Assembly: GCA_022419385.1 (NCBI GenBank)
Contig: JAJUBI010000001.1
Span: forward strand, 1,364,001 to 1,428,000
Length of the DNA stretch: 64,000 bases
Source of the DNA: Paraconiothyrium sp. Pb-2020
Taxonomy: Eukaryota; Ascomycota; Dothideomycetes; Pleosporales; Didymosphaeriaceae
Reading direction: 5' to 3'
The translations under genes were made by a program, and so were the position numbers. The stretch's first letter is position 1. The number at the start of each line of letters is the position of its first letter. Under the pieces are notes generated by a model. It had not been told where the DNA came from, did no database searches, and saw only the letters and a list, made by a program, of their open reading frames with translations. This document shows positions 47,300 through 59,693 of the stretch, piece after piece.

Positions 47300-48187
47300 T
47301 CATGAATCCACATCCATCGTCTCTGCCGTTGCTGTGACGCTGTCATCCTGCAGCTCGTGCACAGTGACGTACTTGCTGATCTCCTCCCTCTTGATAATCT
47401 TCTCGTTGAGCACCGCAGTCGTACCCCTGTCGAACCTGTAGTTCCGCTCCTTCTCGCCACGCGTGTTGGGTGTAAGGTGGTTCCTCATCAAGGTTGTCTT
47501 CTCCTCTGTGATAACCGCCACATCCACGTTGCTACCAGATCCCAGATCGTTCCAGATACCCGCCTGAATCGCGTCCGCGCAGAGCTTCACGGCATCATCC
47601 CTAGACAAGTTCCGCTTCCACTGCGTCTCGAAGACAGACATGGCGGCAAGCGATCCTGAACCCATTGTAACGTAGGGCAGCTTGTCAGTGGAACCGTGGG
47701 CGTGTACGGTGAAGAGATGTGAGCCGGTGGGGTCGACGCCCGCGATGACGAGATAGGCACCTATGTGGCCCTGGTAGCGGAAGAGGTGCTGCTTTAGCAT
47801 CGTCATGCAGGTGACTACGCGCGGCTTGCGGCCGGTGGAGAGAGCGTGCAGCTCGAGGTTAGACGAGATGATGGCGGTAGTGAATTCGGTATCGGCGGCG
47901 GTACCGGCACCTGCGCACCAGATTTGGGGCGCGATGTAATGTAGCTTCTCGCAATTCTATGTAGTCGTTAGAGGTTCGTTTGGCCCATTCAAGGTAATAT
48001 GAGCGCAGCCCACCTTGTCTGCAACTATAGGCCCGCTCGTTGCTCGAGTATCTGCTGCAATCACGACGCCGCCATCGAATAAACATCCAACAATGGTTGT
48101 TCCGGTGCTCGTCGCCTTGGGGAGGGGCACACCCTGGGCATGGAGTGCCGCATTACGGTTGTGGTTCGAGAAGTCAAAGCCCGCCAT
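47300..48187 (-). CDS. pup1: 20S proteasome beta-2 subunit (PUP1, trypsin-like)
   Basis: Exons 48187-48014 and 47956-47300 give 276 residues. Beta-2 is the trypsin-like active subunit of the 20S core, made as a proenzyme that cleaves itself. The propeptide is 29 residues and ends in Gly29, exposing catalytic Thr30 ([20 protein letters not shown]); the Asp17 and Lys33 equivalents are present, Lys33 falling just after the intron. [14 protein letters not shown] and the [11 protein letters not shown] segment are typical of beta-2. The acidic C-terminal extension that wraps around beta-3 is present (ending METMDVDS-like). The intron 47957-48013 is a standard GT-AG intron. It is divergent from NUP159 and convergent with GUP1. 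Confidence 0.95.
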
Positions 48188-48669
48188 GTCAGAGGATGTG
48201 CGCGAGGTGGTACGTCGATGTGATCAGGTTGTTGCGAATGTTTTCAAAACTTCTCGTCTGCGTGGAATGGTGGCGGGTCGTTCAGGCGGTGTTTGGGCGT
48301 ACGCAGCTCGTCGATTGCCTGGAGCTCAAGCTGGGGTCGCGGTACCGCTAGTGTCTTGGCGGTTCCCAAACATTCGACGTGAAAGAACAAAGTACGGGTA
48401 CACAAGCTGCCACTGCTCCACCAGCTTGACGCTCTTTTCCACCAGAGCGCCAGGCCTTGTATATCTCGCGCGCCATTTTCAACAAAAGCTTCGAGCTCTT
48501 CCGCCAGAGCCCACCCCGGCTCTCACGCTCCTTATCCTCTGCGTCTGTCGCACCAAGATCGCCCGCAAGCTCCGATGCAAACATTCGACCTCAACTATTG
48601 AGAACCCCGTCGCGCGACATCCGACCCGAATATCTACTCGCGCGCACCGCGTTCAGTCTCCACCACACG
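48188..48669. other. Divergent promoter region of PUP1 and NUP159
   Basis: About 480 bases between divergent starts. GGTGGCGGG near 48269 partly resembles the yeast proteasome element GGTGGCAAA but does not match it fully. No gene seen. Confidence 0.4.
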
Positions 48670-51600
48670 ATGTCGACCTCGCAAGTACACTCGGGCCCAG
48701 AGCTTGGAGAGATCACCGCAGAGGTAAACTTGCGCGGTCGAACAACTTGAAGATGGACGCTAATTAATGCAAGCAGACCATTGGATTCTCTCCATTCAGC
48801 GCTGGTCTGGAACGCCCCAAAACGCTCAAACTTCTCCCTTCACCGTGGCCTACGGACAACCTACCTCCAGCCTCCGCATCACTGCTGAGCGTTGGGCCAA
48901 AACGCGGTCTTTTAGCAGCAGCTTCCCCAGACAAGCTTGTCATTGCTTCAACACAGAAGGTCCGCAAGGCTTTCCAAGAGAAGGCGGCAGAGAAGGATGT
49001 CGTGACCAGCTTCATGCCGGATGCGACGCTACAGGTGCCGCAGCTACGCCAAGTAGCATTCTCTGCGGACGAAGATTTCCTCGTGACGAGCGCAGAACAT
49101 GGTGGTGGGCTGTCAGTGTACTCGTTGGATGATTTGCTGAAAGGCAACACACGACCCGGAGTCCAGGTCCCCACGGACAACACCCCCGTTCGAGCCCTTC
49201 TACCGAATCCCGCTGCGGAACAAGCGCATTATATGGCTGTAATAATAGACTCAGGGCGGCTAAGCATAACAGACGTCACAACGGGAAACGCGAAAACCGT
49301 TCATGATGGTGGTGTCACATGTGCTTCGTGGAGCTTAAAAGGAAAGGCGTTCGTGGCAGGTTTCGAGGATGGCACCGCTTCAATTCACCTGGTCTCCTCT
49401 CTTGACCACGTCAAGGGTCGAGTGCCTCGTCCGCCTGAGGTTGACGAGAAATACGAAGGTAAGTACATTCGCTGTGACAAATACAAGTGTAGTCAAAGCT
49501 AAATTGGACAGTGTCGGCCGTGAACTGGTTGAAGAACGAGGAACTCTTTCTCATATATTCGCCCCCAGAGAACGACGGAGATGAAATACTGTACTATTTC
49601 GTTACTACCGACAAAACATACAGCACCTTTACATTCCGCAGAACGCCCTTCCAGTTGATCTTTGCCAGTGTAGATGGGCCGGCACGCACACCTCCACCTC
49701 GCTTTTCCATGCATCGCCTCCGAAAATGGGAACCTGCTCTGGATGACCTAATCATCGTTACCGCTGCTGATTCCGCAGATGTTGGTGTGATTTTGCGTTC
49801 TCCGGAACCGCTAGATTCAGCAGTAACTACCATCAACGAATTCCTAATGACCAACCTCACGGATCACAGGAAACCAGCAGTTCCACGGAATTATGAAAAT
49901 GAGACAGACAGTGCTCTGATCGGAGAGGCGTTGGATCTTTCAGCCAAGGAGAAGGCACCGCAGCCCAGTCGCCGGCTGGAGATCGCCGAATCGCCTACCC
50001 CTTTACCAGCATATTTCCTGCTCACACACGAAGGACTATTAGCTGGGTGGTGGGTTGTTTGGGACAAAGCTCTCGAAGCTGGGGCCGCGTATCACGGCCT
50101 GGATATCGATCATACAGCACCGTCGGCTCCCACGACTCAATCACAGCCACCACTCTCCATTCTCGGACAGGCTGCACCGGCCCAAGTCTCACCTTTCGAA
50201 AACCCACAATCAACACCAGCTTTTGGAAAACCATCTTTCGGCGCACCAGCTTTTGGGAGCCCGTCGGCGCCTACTGGCAGTGTAGGCTTTGGCAAACCCA
50301 GCTTTCCAAGCACTACACCGTCCGCTGCTCCAGCGTTTGGAACACCCGGACTTGGAGGACAGAAGTCGCTTTTCGGAGCACCTTCACAAATATCTTCAAA
50401 GCCAAATCCATTCGGTTCTGGAGGATCGGCCTCGCAACCCTCTAAAATAGCCAATCCTTTTGCATCTGGTGGCTCTGCCTCACAGAACGACAAACCAAAT
50501 CCATTCGCCGCCGCTGCCGCTAAGTTTGGTAGTGGAACTCCCGGGGGCGCGTCTCCTTTCTCCAGCTTCAGTAGTAACAAGGACGGTCAATCAGGGTTCG
50601 GGGGCCTCGGACAGAAGTCGGAGTCAGGTTTTGGGGGCCTCGGACAGAAGCCGCTATCCAGCTTTGGCTCGACAGTCACACTGGACTCGAAAGGATCGGG
50701 TACAGGTTCCACACTACCTTCCTTAAGCAATACACCTGCGCAACAAAACAGCTCGCTGTTCGGGTCTGGTGCAGCCTCAGCGTTCCCATCTTTCACATCC
50801 ACGCAATCGGGTTCAACAGACGTAGGCAACCGAGGGAGGGATGAAGCGACCCCAACTCCTCAGCCTCAACCACATCTTAAGGAAATAGCAGGAGTCTTTG
50901 GTGGAAAATTTGAACTCAAAAGCAGTTTTAAGGGTGACGGATCTGCGAAAGATGATCTACCCAAGCCCGACATATCATCTGGGGACCCGCTCTTCGGTAA
51001 TGGATTTGGTTCCGCGTTGACCAGCGCGGCTTCGAAGCCGCCTGAGACGCCAGCCAAAGATGCGAGTAAGGCCCCGCTGTTTGCTTCCACTACTCCAGCA
51101 ACCGCACCTAGGCCCTCAAATGGACTTTTTGGGATGCGGGCAGATAGTGTAACCCCCAAAGCTGCTCCACCACAAGAAGTCATACCAGAAGAAGCACCTT
51201 TGCCTCCAGCCTGGCCAAATGCCAAACCATCGAAGACGGACGATGAGATTCCTCCGCTAGCTGGCAGCCCTCCCGTCAAGATCGAGGCACCATCTTCGTC
51301 AGGAGACATGGATGAAATTCCTTCATCTCCCTTAGAGGATGAGGAAGATGAAGATGTGAGCAATCCGGATGATGAAGAAGAAGGTGGTGAAGAAGATGAA
51401 TTATCCGAGGAAGAAGAGCAGACGGGTGATGAAGAGTCGGAACCAGCTGCACTATCACATTTAGAGCAAACTCCACAGCAACCTAAACCTAGTCTGTTCG
51501 GAAACAGGGCCAATGCGGCACCCATCATCTTTCCTGCTGCACCAACTCCTCCGACCCAGAAGACGAAAAGGCCTCCTCCACATCAGAATTCGCCATCGAG

Positions 51601-52837
51601 TTCAATGTTTAGCGGGACGCGACGAGCTCCGTTGACCTCATCAGCTCGGCCACCATCTAAGCCACCTACGCCTCAGCCTGTCTTCTCGGACCTCGTGGAC
51701 GACGAGGACGAGCGGATACGACAGGAACTTGAGAGCGAAGTCGAGCCTAGTAGGACATTGGCGCCATTTATCGCTCGACAAGAGTACACCGAAGCCGCAT
51801 TAAACAAAACCGGTCATGCTGCCCAGATCGAGATCGTTTATCGGGACATCAATAGCATGGTAGACACACTGGGGCTGAACTCGCGATCGCTGCAGGCATT
51901 CATCGACTTCCATGAGCAGTTGCAGCGAGACTCTCAGCTTGATCGCTCGGCGTTAGAGGAGGTGCTAGATGAAGGGCAGGAAGGGCCGTGGTTCGAGAAG
52001 TGGTCTCTTTGTGAGATCGAAGATCTCATGGACCTAGAAGACCAACTCGCACACGAGTTGAGCACAGGCGGCATCACCAAGGTCGTCGACAAGCTCAGCA
52101 AATCCGTCCGCCTAATCCAGGAAAACGCAAAATTACAGTCCAAAGTCAACGATGAGCGGAGACGCATCATCAACAGCAAGGATCCCGAGAAACTCGAGGC
52201 GCTCCGCAAGGCGGCGCTGCCGAAGGAGCTTGCAGACCAGCAGAAGCAACTGAGGAAAGACTATGCGCAGTTGCTAACGCAGCTCGGCAGGGCGGAGGAC
52301 GCGTTGATTCTCCTCCGGAGCAAGCTCGCGTCGCACAGTGCGAAGAATGGACACATGGGCGCGGTGCCGAGTGTGGAGGCTATCAAGAAGACGATTAACA
52401 AACTCATCGATATTACGAAGGAGAAGAATCACGACATCACGCTCCTGGAGTCGCAGCTCCGCAAGGCCACCCTCGTAGAATCCATCAGACCGGTCTCCGC
52501 ATCATCACGCGCTGCTGCTACACCCCTGCGCAAGTCTCGAGCGATCAGGAACGAGAGTCTGTTTGCCACCCCGCCCACACCGAAGAGTATGAGCTTGAGG
52601 CAGCTGAACCAAGTCGCGATGACACCGGAGCAGTCTGAGACGCCTGGCAAGGGATACGGTTTGTTCTACACACCGGAGGGAAGCCCGTCGGGCTGCAGGA
52701 ACTTGTCTAGTCTCGCGGATATAGTGGATGACGATTTAGAGAGGCTGAGGCAGACGGCGAAGAGAAGGAGAAACATCGCGGCTAGTCTGGCGACAGCACT
52801 GAAGGATCGGGGGGCTAAGAAGACGGTTGTGGCGTAG
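48670..52837 (+). CDS. nup159: Nucleoporin NUP159 (FG repeat)
   Basis: Exons 48670-48723, 48777-49458 and 49512-52837 give 1353 residues. Nup159 sits on the cytoplasmic face of the nuclear pore, where its propeller activates the DEAD-box helicase Dbp5 for mRNA export. Order: N-terminal beta-propeller (about 1-430; FSADEDFLVTSAEHGGGLSV, VTCASWSLKGKAFVAGFEDG); FG domain (about 460-790) with many GFG, SxFG and PxFG units and near-duplicates such as SGFGGLGQKSE; an acidic run of Glu/Asp (about 850-890); and a C-terminal coiled coil (about 980-1240) that would bind Nup82/Nsp1. The first exon is only 18 codons. CAG at 48774-48776 was taken as the first acceptor; CAAG three bases earlier also keeps frame. 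Confidence 0.93.
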
Positions 52838-53086
52838 GCGAGGCCACTTGTACGAATAGGCGCTTGAGGTGTTTGGATATGAGGAAGGTTTGAGCGAGCA
52901 TCAGCATTTTGGAACGGGAGATTGCAGAATGGATATGCGTTTTGTCTAGTAGATAATAGCATTGAACATTGAAACAACACCACACGGGTTATTATCACAC
53001 AACGTTATTACTCCGCAATCCCTCAACAGACATACGTATCGCGTGCCTCGAGAGTCCGTAAAACATCTCCTCTCGTCCCATCACAC

Positions 53087-54080
53087 TCACTCATCTAGCC
53101 CCAGGCTCTCCCTCACCTCAGCCTTCTGCTCTTCGCCTTCCATACATGGCTCGATTGTGTCCTTCCACATCTCCGAGCTAATCTTCTGCCTCTTCTTCAC
53201 CAACTTGCCCCACTTCTCACATTCCTTGTCCACCTCCTCCCTCTCCCTTTTTGTCACCTTCTTCGCCTTTCCCGCCTTCAGCGCTGCCAGGCGGGCCACA
53301 AGCTCCGCCTTCTCTGTTTCAAGGGCTTGCACACTCGCAACGAGGTCGGCGGTGCTGAGTGTGCTGGTGAGGGAGGTAAGGGTGGTCCGGAGATTCTTCG
53401 CAGTAGCGTGGAGAGCAGCGGTTTGGTCGCGGAGGTTAGATGCCTTGATTTCGAGGGCGGCGAGGGCTTCGGAAGTCACAGAGTCTTGGGGATTCTGGGT
53501 TGAAAATTCAGCGAGCAAAGCGTACGAAAAGTGAGGGAGAGTATCACCTGAATGGCGTGGTAGACGATCTGTTTACCTAGTCACGTGTTCGTGAGTATGA
53601 AATGTCTTGAGCGATCAAGGTGTATGTACCTGCAGCTCGGCCCTCGATTTCGTTCCGCTCATGGAGTTCTTTCAGGACCTTGGCTGCGGCAGCTGCGTCA
53701 TGTGAGCTGAGTGGCTTAGCGGCGGGTAAGTCCACAAACCTTTCGTTACTTTGTTGTGAAGATTGTTGGAGATATCGATGGCCTGGGTGAGCGTCAATAT
53801 GTGTGTACATTGGTCATGAAAGGGAAGGTACGCTTTACTCACTGAGTATGGGCGACTGCGGTACCACACCGATGTCAGCAACGACAAGCGGATTCAAATC
53901 CACTCGTATCACTCACTTCTGCGTGCCTGTGAAACCGTCAGCCATCGTCCTACATCATGGGGCATTCTTCTGGTAAAGGCAACACTTACGCAAGTAGTTG
54001 AGAATCATGCCAGCAGCTTCATCTGCCGTGGCCTTTGCTGCGGGCTTCTCTTTCTCCTCGGCCTTTTTGCGTGGCGCCAT
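53087..54080 (-). CDS. hop2: Meiotic homologous-pairing protein HOP2
   Basis: Seven exons (54080-53990, 53926-53917, 53855-53843, 53782-53740, 53692-53630, 53576-53548, 53494-53087) join in frame to 218 residues. Hop2 partners with Mnd1 to stimulate Dmc1/Rad51 strand exchange in meiosis. The spliced N-terminus forms the winged-helix DNA-binding domain (AAGMILNYL, then RPYSAIDISNNLHNKVTK, AAKVLKELHERNEIEG, KQIVYHAIQN) and the rest is a Leu/Lys/Glu coiled coil ending in the family C-terminal segment (KWGKLVKKRQKISSEMW). Exons 2 and 3 are microexons of 10 and 13 bases, which splits the winged helix unusually finely. Exon joins were fixed by family sequence and GT-AG rules. The C-terminus is convergent with NUP159. 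Confidence 0.9.
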
Positions 54081-54540
54081 GGTCGATGCAGCTCCAATAC
54101 TCGTAAAGCGAACCTTGGAACCTTGGAATGGAGAAGAACATGTGACGGAGAGAATCCCGAGGTCATAGGGAAACGATGGCGGGGGAAGATGTTGCCCGTG
54201 CACGCAACATGTTGAGGCAGGTACAACTCAGGGCAAGATACTGGGAAGGAACACGCCGAGATTACTACGAGAGCTGCAGCCTTCCCACACAACAGAGCGA
54301 ATGAACACAGATCATAATTGAGACACACCTGCATTGACTCAGGGAAAGCCTTTCAGAGAAACAATGCCATTGATACTAATGTTGGCTCTTCACCATATAT
54401 GATACGTGGCGACGACAAGAGAGACCAGGGGTATAGAGAGGTATAGGGAGAAGTGAACTCTATCCATACATGCTCATCAAGAATAGAAGGACTCCGCTAT
54501 GCAGAAGGAAATGGCTCGAAGCGCACGCTACATGCTTATA
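54081..54540. other. HOP2 promoter / SKT5 3' flank
   Basis: Spacer between the leftward HOP2 start and the SKT5 stop. No gene recognised. Confidence 0.5.
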
Positions 54541-57303
54541 CTACATCACGATCTGGGAAAATTCAGCGCATGGCATAGAAACGAAGGTGGTGGAGTAACT
54601 TACACAATCACTGTCTTTGGGTGCTTGTCCAATGCCCATTTCGTCGAAGGTCTTCGGGCCCTTGCCCGGGCCGCTTGGTGCAGCGGCAGGTGGCTTTGGA
54701 GCCCCTGGCTTGGACGCCTGAGCAGGTTTGGCTGCTGGCGGTGGATTTGTCGTCCCAGGTCGCGGTTGCGGTGTGGTGGATTTGCCTGGTTTCGGGCCTT
54801 GCGGGTGTGCATCGTGTGCTGAGGGTCGTCCAGCAGATCCAGGTCGAGACGATGGTCCTTGCCCAGGCCTATCTGGACGGGAAGACGTTCTACTCTCCAG
54901 GCCCGGCACTGTTGTTGACGGACGCGTATGCTGTCGCGGCTCCAAGGGCGCAACATATCCAATATCAGGCAATGTGTTTTGCTTCTTGAGCGGGCCACCT
55001 GGCTGGCCAACATTGTGTGCCTTTTGGAGCTTATTCGGTCCTCCAGGCGCATTGTGACCAATGTCTGCAGCAGGTCGTGCTGATCCTGGTCGGTCGTACT
55101 GCTCGGGCCGTTGTGCACTCGGTCCACCGGGTTGTCTGTATGCACCAGGCCCCGTGGGGAGCCCACCACTGGGAATCCGTCCGCCACCACGGCCCATGCT
55201 ATCAACACTGGTAGCGGGACGGATAGGGAGAGGGCCAAGGTTGGCCCCGTGTGGTGGTCTTCCACGACCATAGGGGTCGTTCGGACCTGGGCCTTGGGCG
55301 TACACCTGGGGGTTTATGTTGAAAGCTTGAGATGGCGGACGGGCGCTCGCCGAGCGCAACTCGGCAGCGAAACCACCTGCCATGCTGGGAATTTGTGCAT
55401 CGATCCGGGGTGGACCGTCGTTTGAAGGGTAAGGTGCCACGGATTGAGAGCGTTGAGAAGGTGCTACCATAGGAGGCTGATCCGATACTGGGTATGGCGT
55501 AGTAGAAGAATGGCGATCAGGGAATTGGTTACTGGGTGAGTCTCCATAATCCGAGGGGCTGCTCTCGATCGTTGGCAGGTTAGGTGCGGCTAATTTCTGC
55601 AGCCTCGCTGGCCGTTGGCCTTTCATGGACCCATGCTTTGACTTGATTGCGTTGATCGCGACCTTCTCATGGTCCTTCTTCGAAAGTGTTCGATGCATGG
55701 TTGAGATACTGTCAATGCGTGCCTCTGCGTCTTTGTTCCCGTTCCGAGCAGCCTTCTGGTACCACTCCAAAGCCTTGTCAATGCTAACAGGAACATGCAT
55801 ACCAATTTCGTAAAAATAGCCCATGGCAAATTCCGCAGTGGCAAGCCCGGTGATTGCTGCACGCTGTGCGTATGTGAAAGCAAGTTCCTCATTCTTCGGG
55901 AACTCCCCCTCGTACCCGCACAAGAACCACTTACTGATTGCCATGTCAGCCTCAGCTTCTCCTTGCCTGGACGCTAACGCGTTGTAATGGAGTGACAGCG
56001 TAGGATTGAATTCGCAGCCAAGACTGCACAATTCGTAGGCGGATCCCATCTTGAGCTGGGCTTTGGCGAATCCCAAGTAGGCGGCCTTTTCTATGTGCTG
56101 CTTAGCAGCCTTCTCATCATATGGCAGAAACATTTCTGGGACGTTGATCTGGGGGAGCTCTCGCGCTTGAAGCATACCCAGCACGTACGCGCCCTGAGGA
56201 GCATTCTCGTCAGCCGTGGCCGCGGCCTGCTTTATCAACTGGATGCCTCGGGCGAAGTCTTGTTGTTGCCCATGCTGACCCAATAAAGTCATCATGCCTA
56301 ATCGGTAGTTCGATGCCGAATCTCCAGCCTCCGAACCCTGCTTGTAGTGTTGGAGTGCCTTGATGGGGTCGTTCGATTGCTCAAATTGCATACCCATGCG
56401 GTATTCTGCCCTTGCATATCCCTTCTGCGCGGCACGAGTGTAACTCCGGAAGGCCTCCTTTTTGTCTACGCGAAGCCCGAACTTCCCGAACTCGAGCCAC
56501 ATGCCCCGCATAAAGTCGGCCTTTGGGTGGAACTGATCCGCCAAAAACCCAGTGACGTTCATAGCATCGACGCGCAGCTGGTGCTCGACCGCGGGTGTAG
56601 CGGGGCGGGCGCCCTGAAGTTCAGCGAGGCGCTGCTCGTTCAGCTGCGCCATATCGACGTACTGCAGGGCATCTTGGGCCCAGGCCAGCTGCATCTCCGG
56701 ATCGTTCGAGTTGAGCACCGGTAGGCGCGCATTTTCCAGGACTGCCTCTTTCTCATCGTCTGACGGTGGGACGTTTGGCGGTCGGTTGGGAAGCTTGGGG
56801 AAGATGGAGAAGTTGGGAGCTTCGCTCGGCTGGGCGAAGCTGTGGTAGTCGTGCGAGGTCTGCTGCTGCATGGCTTGGGGTTGCACTGCGGGCGGCTGGT
56901 TAAAGGAGGAGGAGATGCTCGCCTGTCGCGAAGGCCACTGCCCCTGGCCGCCGTGGGCAGCTTGGTCGTTGTTGTGGTAGCTGGAGCCGCGCGGAGGAAA
57001 CTGGGGTTGCGACTGCGATTGACTGTAGCCCTGGGCCGGCGGCGACATGGGCGCGTTTCGCGGACCGTGGGCTTCTAATTCCATGTGAGCGATGTTCTCC
57101 TGCATGTTCTCGGGCACCTCTGGCATGACCCTACCGCGTGTCAGCAGGAGTGCAATCTCATAATGCTGGATGCCAGGTCAGACTAACCGCTGCGGTGCCG
57201 GAGAAATAAGCTCTGGATCTGGCGCGGGCATGTAAAAATCGTCATAGCCACCCGGCACGAAGGTGGCCCCCAGAGCTGGGGGCTGGGACTGCTGATAGCT
57301 CAT
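54541..57303 (-). CDS. skt5: Chitin synthase III activator SKT5/CHS4 (Sel1-repeat, CaaX)
   Basis: Exons 57303-57188, 57130-54604 and 54552-54541 give 884 residues. Skt5/Chs4 recruits and activates the class IV chitin synthase Chs3 at septa and growing tips. The N-terminus is Gln/Pro/Ser-rich. About 240-530 is a run of Sel1 repeats (AFRSYTRAAQKGYARAEYRM, KALQHYKQGSEAGDSASNYR, KALEWYQKAARNGNKDAEAR), and the C-terminal third is a disordered Pro/Gly/Arg region ending in an acidic KTFDEMGIG motif. The last exon is only 12 bases and, when spliced, creates a C-terminal CIVM, a farnesylation-type CaaX box as known for yeast Chs4. The last intron (54553-54603) is 51 bases with no in-frame stop, so retaining it still gives a full protein, without CaaX. 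Confidence 0.93.
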
Positions 57304-58699
57304 TGTTCGCAAGCGGTCCTAGCCAGCAGCGCTGCGGAGCTTCGGCGGGTCAGCCTTTGTCTAGAAGCAGGCCGGCCTGGAGCAGCTCGAGGGCGCGCGT
57401 TGTGGTCTTGTGGAAACAGCGCGTGGATGGTCGCAGGCGGTGACGGAGGGGGTTCACGCACTTGGCGGGGTATGCGCGGAGCGGCCGCCGGTCACGAAGC
57501 TCGCGTTGACGTGGTAGTCTTCGTGTCGAACGTGTGAGAGGGACGCCAGAGCTGCGAACGTGCTGTCTCTGCTGCGTTGCCCGGTTATAGAATACAATGG
57601 CCGGAGGGAGCGGAACCTTGGAAGGTCCAACGAGGGGCTGTGCCTTGGACAACGTGCCTGAGCAGACGCTGAACAGTGTACAGGGAAGCGCCGTTTGCTA
57701 CTGAAACAACTAGGCAGCGTGAGTCGACGGGGGTTCTCGAACTATTGCGCTGGACTATCCGCCGTTGGGTCTCGCTGCGTCCAAGGCCTTCACAGCAAGG
57801 CGTGCCCAGCACTCAGGCTCGTGGGCGTCATCCAGCGCCTCATCCGTATACCTGCAATGCTATTCTTGTGCCTTGCTCGGCGCCTTCCTTCCTGAACTGC
57901 GCCGCCATCCCAGAGGCTGAGTCGCGTCGAAGGCCCAACTTTCGCTTTGAGCCACCGCATGGAGCTGCTTCCGTGCTGCCGTCCTAACCTCGTAAGCAGC
58001 TACTTCATTCTGGTAGCTGAACGCCATACGGCGGTGGAGATGAGGTTACGTGTTGTTACTTGGAGACTTCAGCCCGGGCTTGCCTGGCCGCATTGAGTCA
58101 CTATTCACGCTACGCCGTTTCGCATACACTCGTTCTGCCGTTTGCTTCCGATAATGTTACTTGATGCCTATAGAGGATTGCACATGTGCCTGGATGGCAC
58201 CATGCTATGACGGCCGATCTGCCTGCAGTCGCTCCACCAGCTAAGGTCCCAGGCGGGGTAGAACATGCAAATAGCCATCATGATGCCGGACCGCACTGAA
58301 ACAATTTGCCAGCAAGTAGAGTATGAGGTCGAAAAGATTCATTCTATGCATCTTCCCAAAGCTCAAGAAAATAGCGTGCATCGTCACACCTATCACGTAT
58401 TGCCACCTGACAACCTCACATCAAAGTGGTATCTATCTATGCCAGTAAACACACGGGGCTATGGAGATGTATCCGAAAAGCATGAAACTCGGTGACGATA
58501 AGAAAGCCCATGATCAGTTACACTTCAGGTTGAATTGAGGAGCCTCATGATGTTGCTTTCGTGGACTGCGACGGACCGGTATAGTCATTGGAGACTTTAG
58601 ATCAAAATTGGCGAGAGGTAATTAAACCACTGCCCAAGCTTCTTGAAGCGACGAGTTACCGGCATTCTCATCAAATTTGGGAGCCGTCGATAAACCATC
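57304..58699. other. Intergenic region upstream of SKT5
   Basis: About 1.4 kb of promoter and 3' flank. No protein-like frame, RNA gene or repeat recognised. Confidence 0.5.
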
Positions 58700-59693
58700 C
58701 TAATGGACCATGACATCTGGGTTCGGCTGGGCAGGTTGCTTGGAGTGGCTCTGGTCGCCGTTCGCAGGAGCAGCATCATCCATCTCCATGTCGTCGCCGC
58801 CCTCCTCCTCAGCCTCTTCCTCTTCCTCATCCTCGCCTTCGCTTTCCTCGATATCTTCGCTGCCAGCGTCTGAAGCAGCGTCGTCTTCTGCAGCTGGGCC
58901 AGCAGTGTCATCTGCGCCACCCATGGCGGCATCTTCGCCCTCGGTAGGCGCGGCACCCTCGTTCTCTGCCTCTTCATCTTCTTCCTCCTCTTCCTCCTCG
59001 ATGCCGTATTGGTCACCGTCCGCGTTTAGATCAGCTTCGGGCTGCTCAGGGGGAAACTCGGGTGGAGCCGTCTCGTCAGAATCCCTGTCACTGTCAGTGC
59101 TGTTGCCTGGACTACGATCGTATTGCGCGAGTCATACCACTTGATCGCGAAGCGGGTCACTCGAGGTTTCTCGGCCAGAATGTTTCGCCGCACCTTCTCG
59201 ATGATGGGCTTCGCCGGAGGTTCGAGCTGTAGCGCTTCGTCTGTATACTCGTTGTTGACATAGTATCCAACTCGTACGAACTCGCGATCATCGTAGCTAC
59301 AGCTGAGGAGAATGACAGTGACGCCAATGATCTCGTTGTTGGGAATGCGCGATAGATCTGGAGGGTCGGCGCGGAACTCGAACTTGTTCACACCAACGGG
59401 GATAGGGCCGACAAGAACGGAGTCAAGCTCCTGGTCATGCTCATTGCTATTGAAATCAGTGATTCTGTTGGTAGAGCAGCTCAAGGCGGGGCACGTACGA
59501 TGTTGCAGAGCCAACATAGGTGAGTTTCCACTCGAGATCTGCACCGGTCAGCGTATGCTCCAATATGCAACAAGTCGGTATCACCTTTCTGCAGTGACTC
59601 GTGGCATTCAAAGGTGATTAGAAACTCATATGGCGCGTCGAACGTTGCCGGGTTGTTCTTCACCTCGACGCCGAGCAGCGAGACGATAGACAT
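58700..59693 (-). CDS. asf1: Histone H3-H4 chaperone ASF1
   Basis: Exons 59693-59585, 59538-59499, 59446-59138 and 59084-58700 give 280 residues. Asf1 binds the H3-H4 dimer and hands it to CAF-1, HIRA or the Rtt109 acetyltransferase during replication and repair. Residues 1-155 form the conserved immunoglobulin-like core: [29 protein letters not shown]-type strand, [68 protein letters not shown]. The C-terminal tail is strongly acidic (runs of Glu and Asp), as in other fungi. The third acceptor was chosen as CAG|G at 59085 because it restores KWDSDE after the core. Two adjacent CACGTG sites lie about 190 bases upstream. Confidence 0.96.

Noticed and set aside
48260..48280. Proteasome control element in the PUP1 promoter
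   Set aside because: The sequence GGTGGCGGG differs from GGTGGCAAA at two of nine positions; not enough to call.
50580..50660. Near-identical tandem units in NUP159 as a DNA repeat of interest
   Set aside because: They are ordinary FG-repeat duplications (SGFGGLGQK) within the coding sequence.
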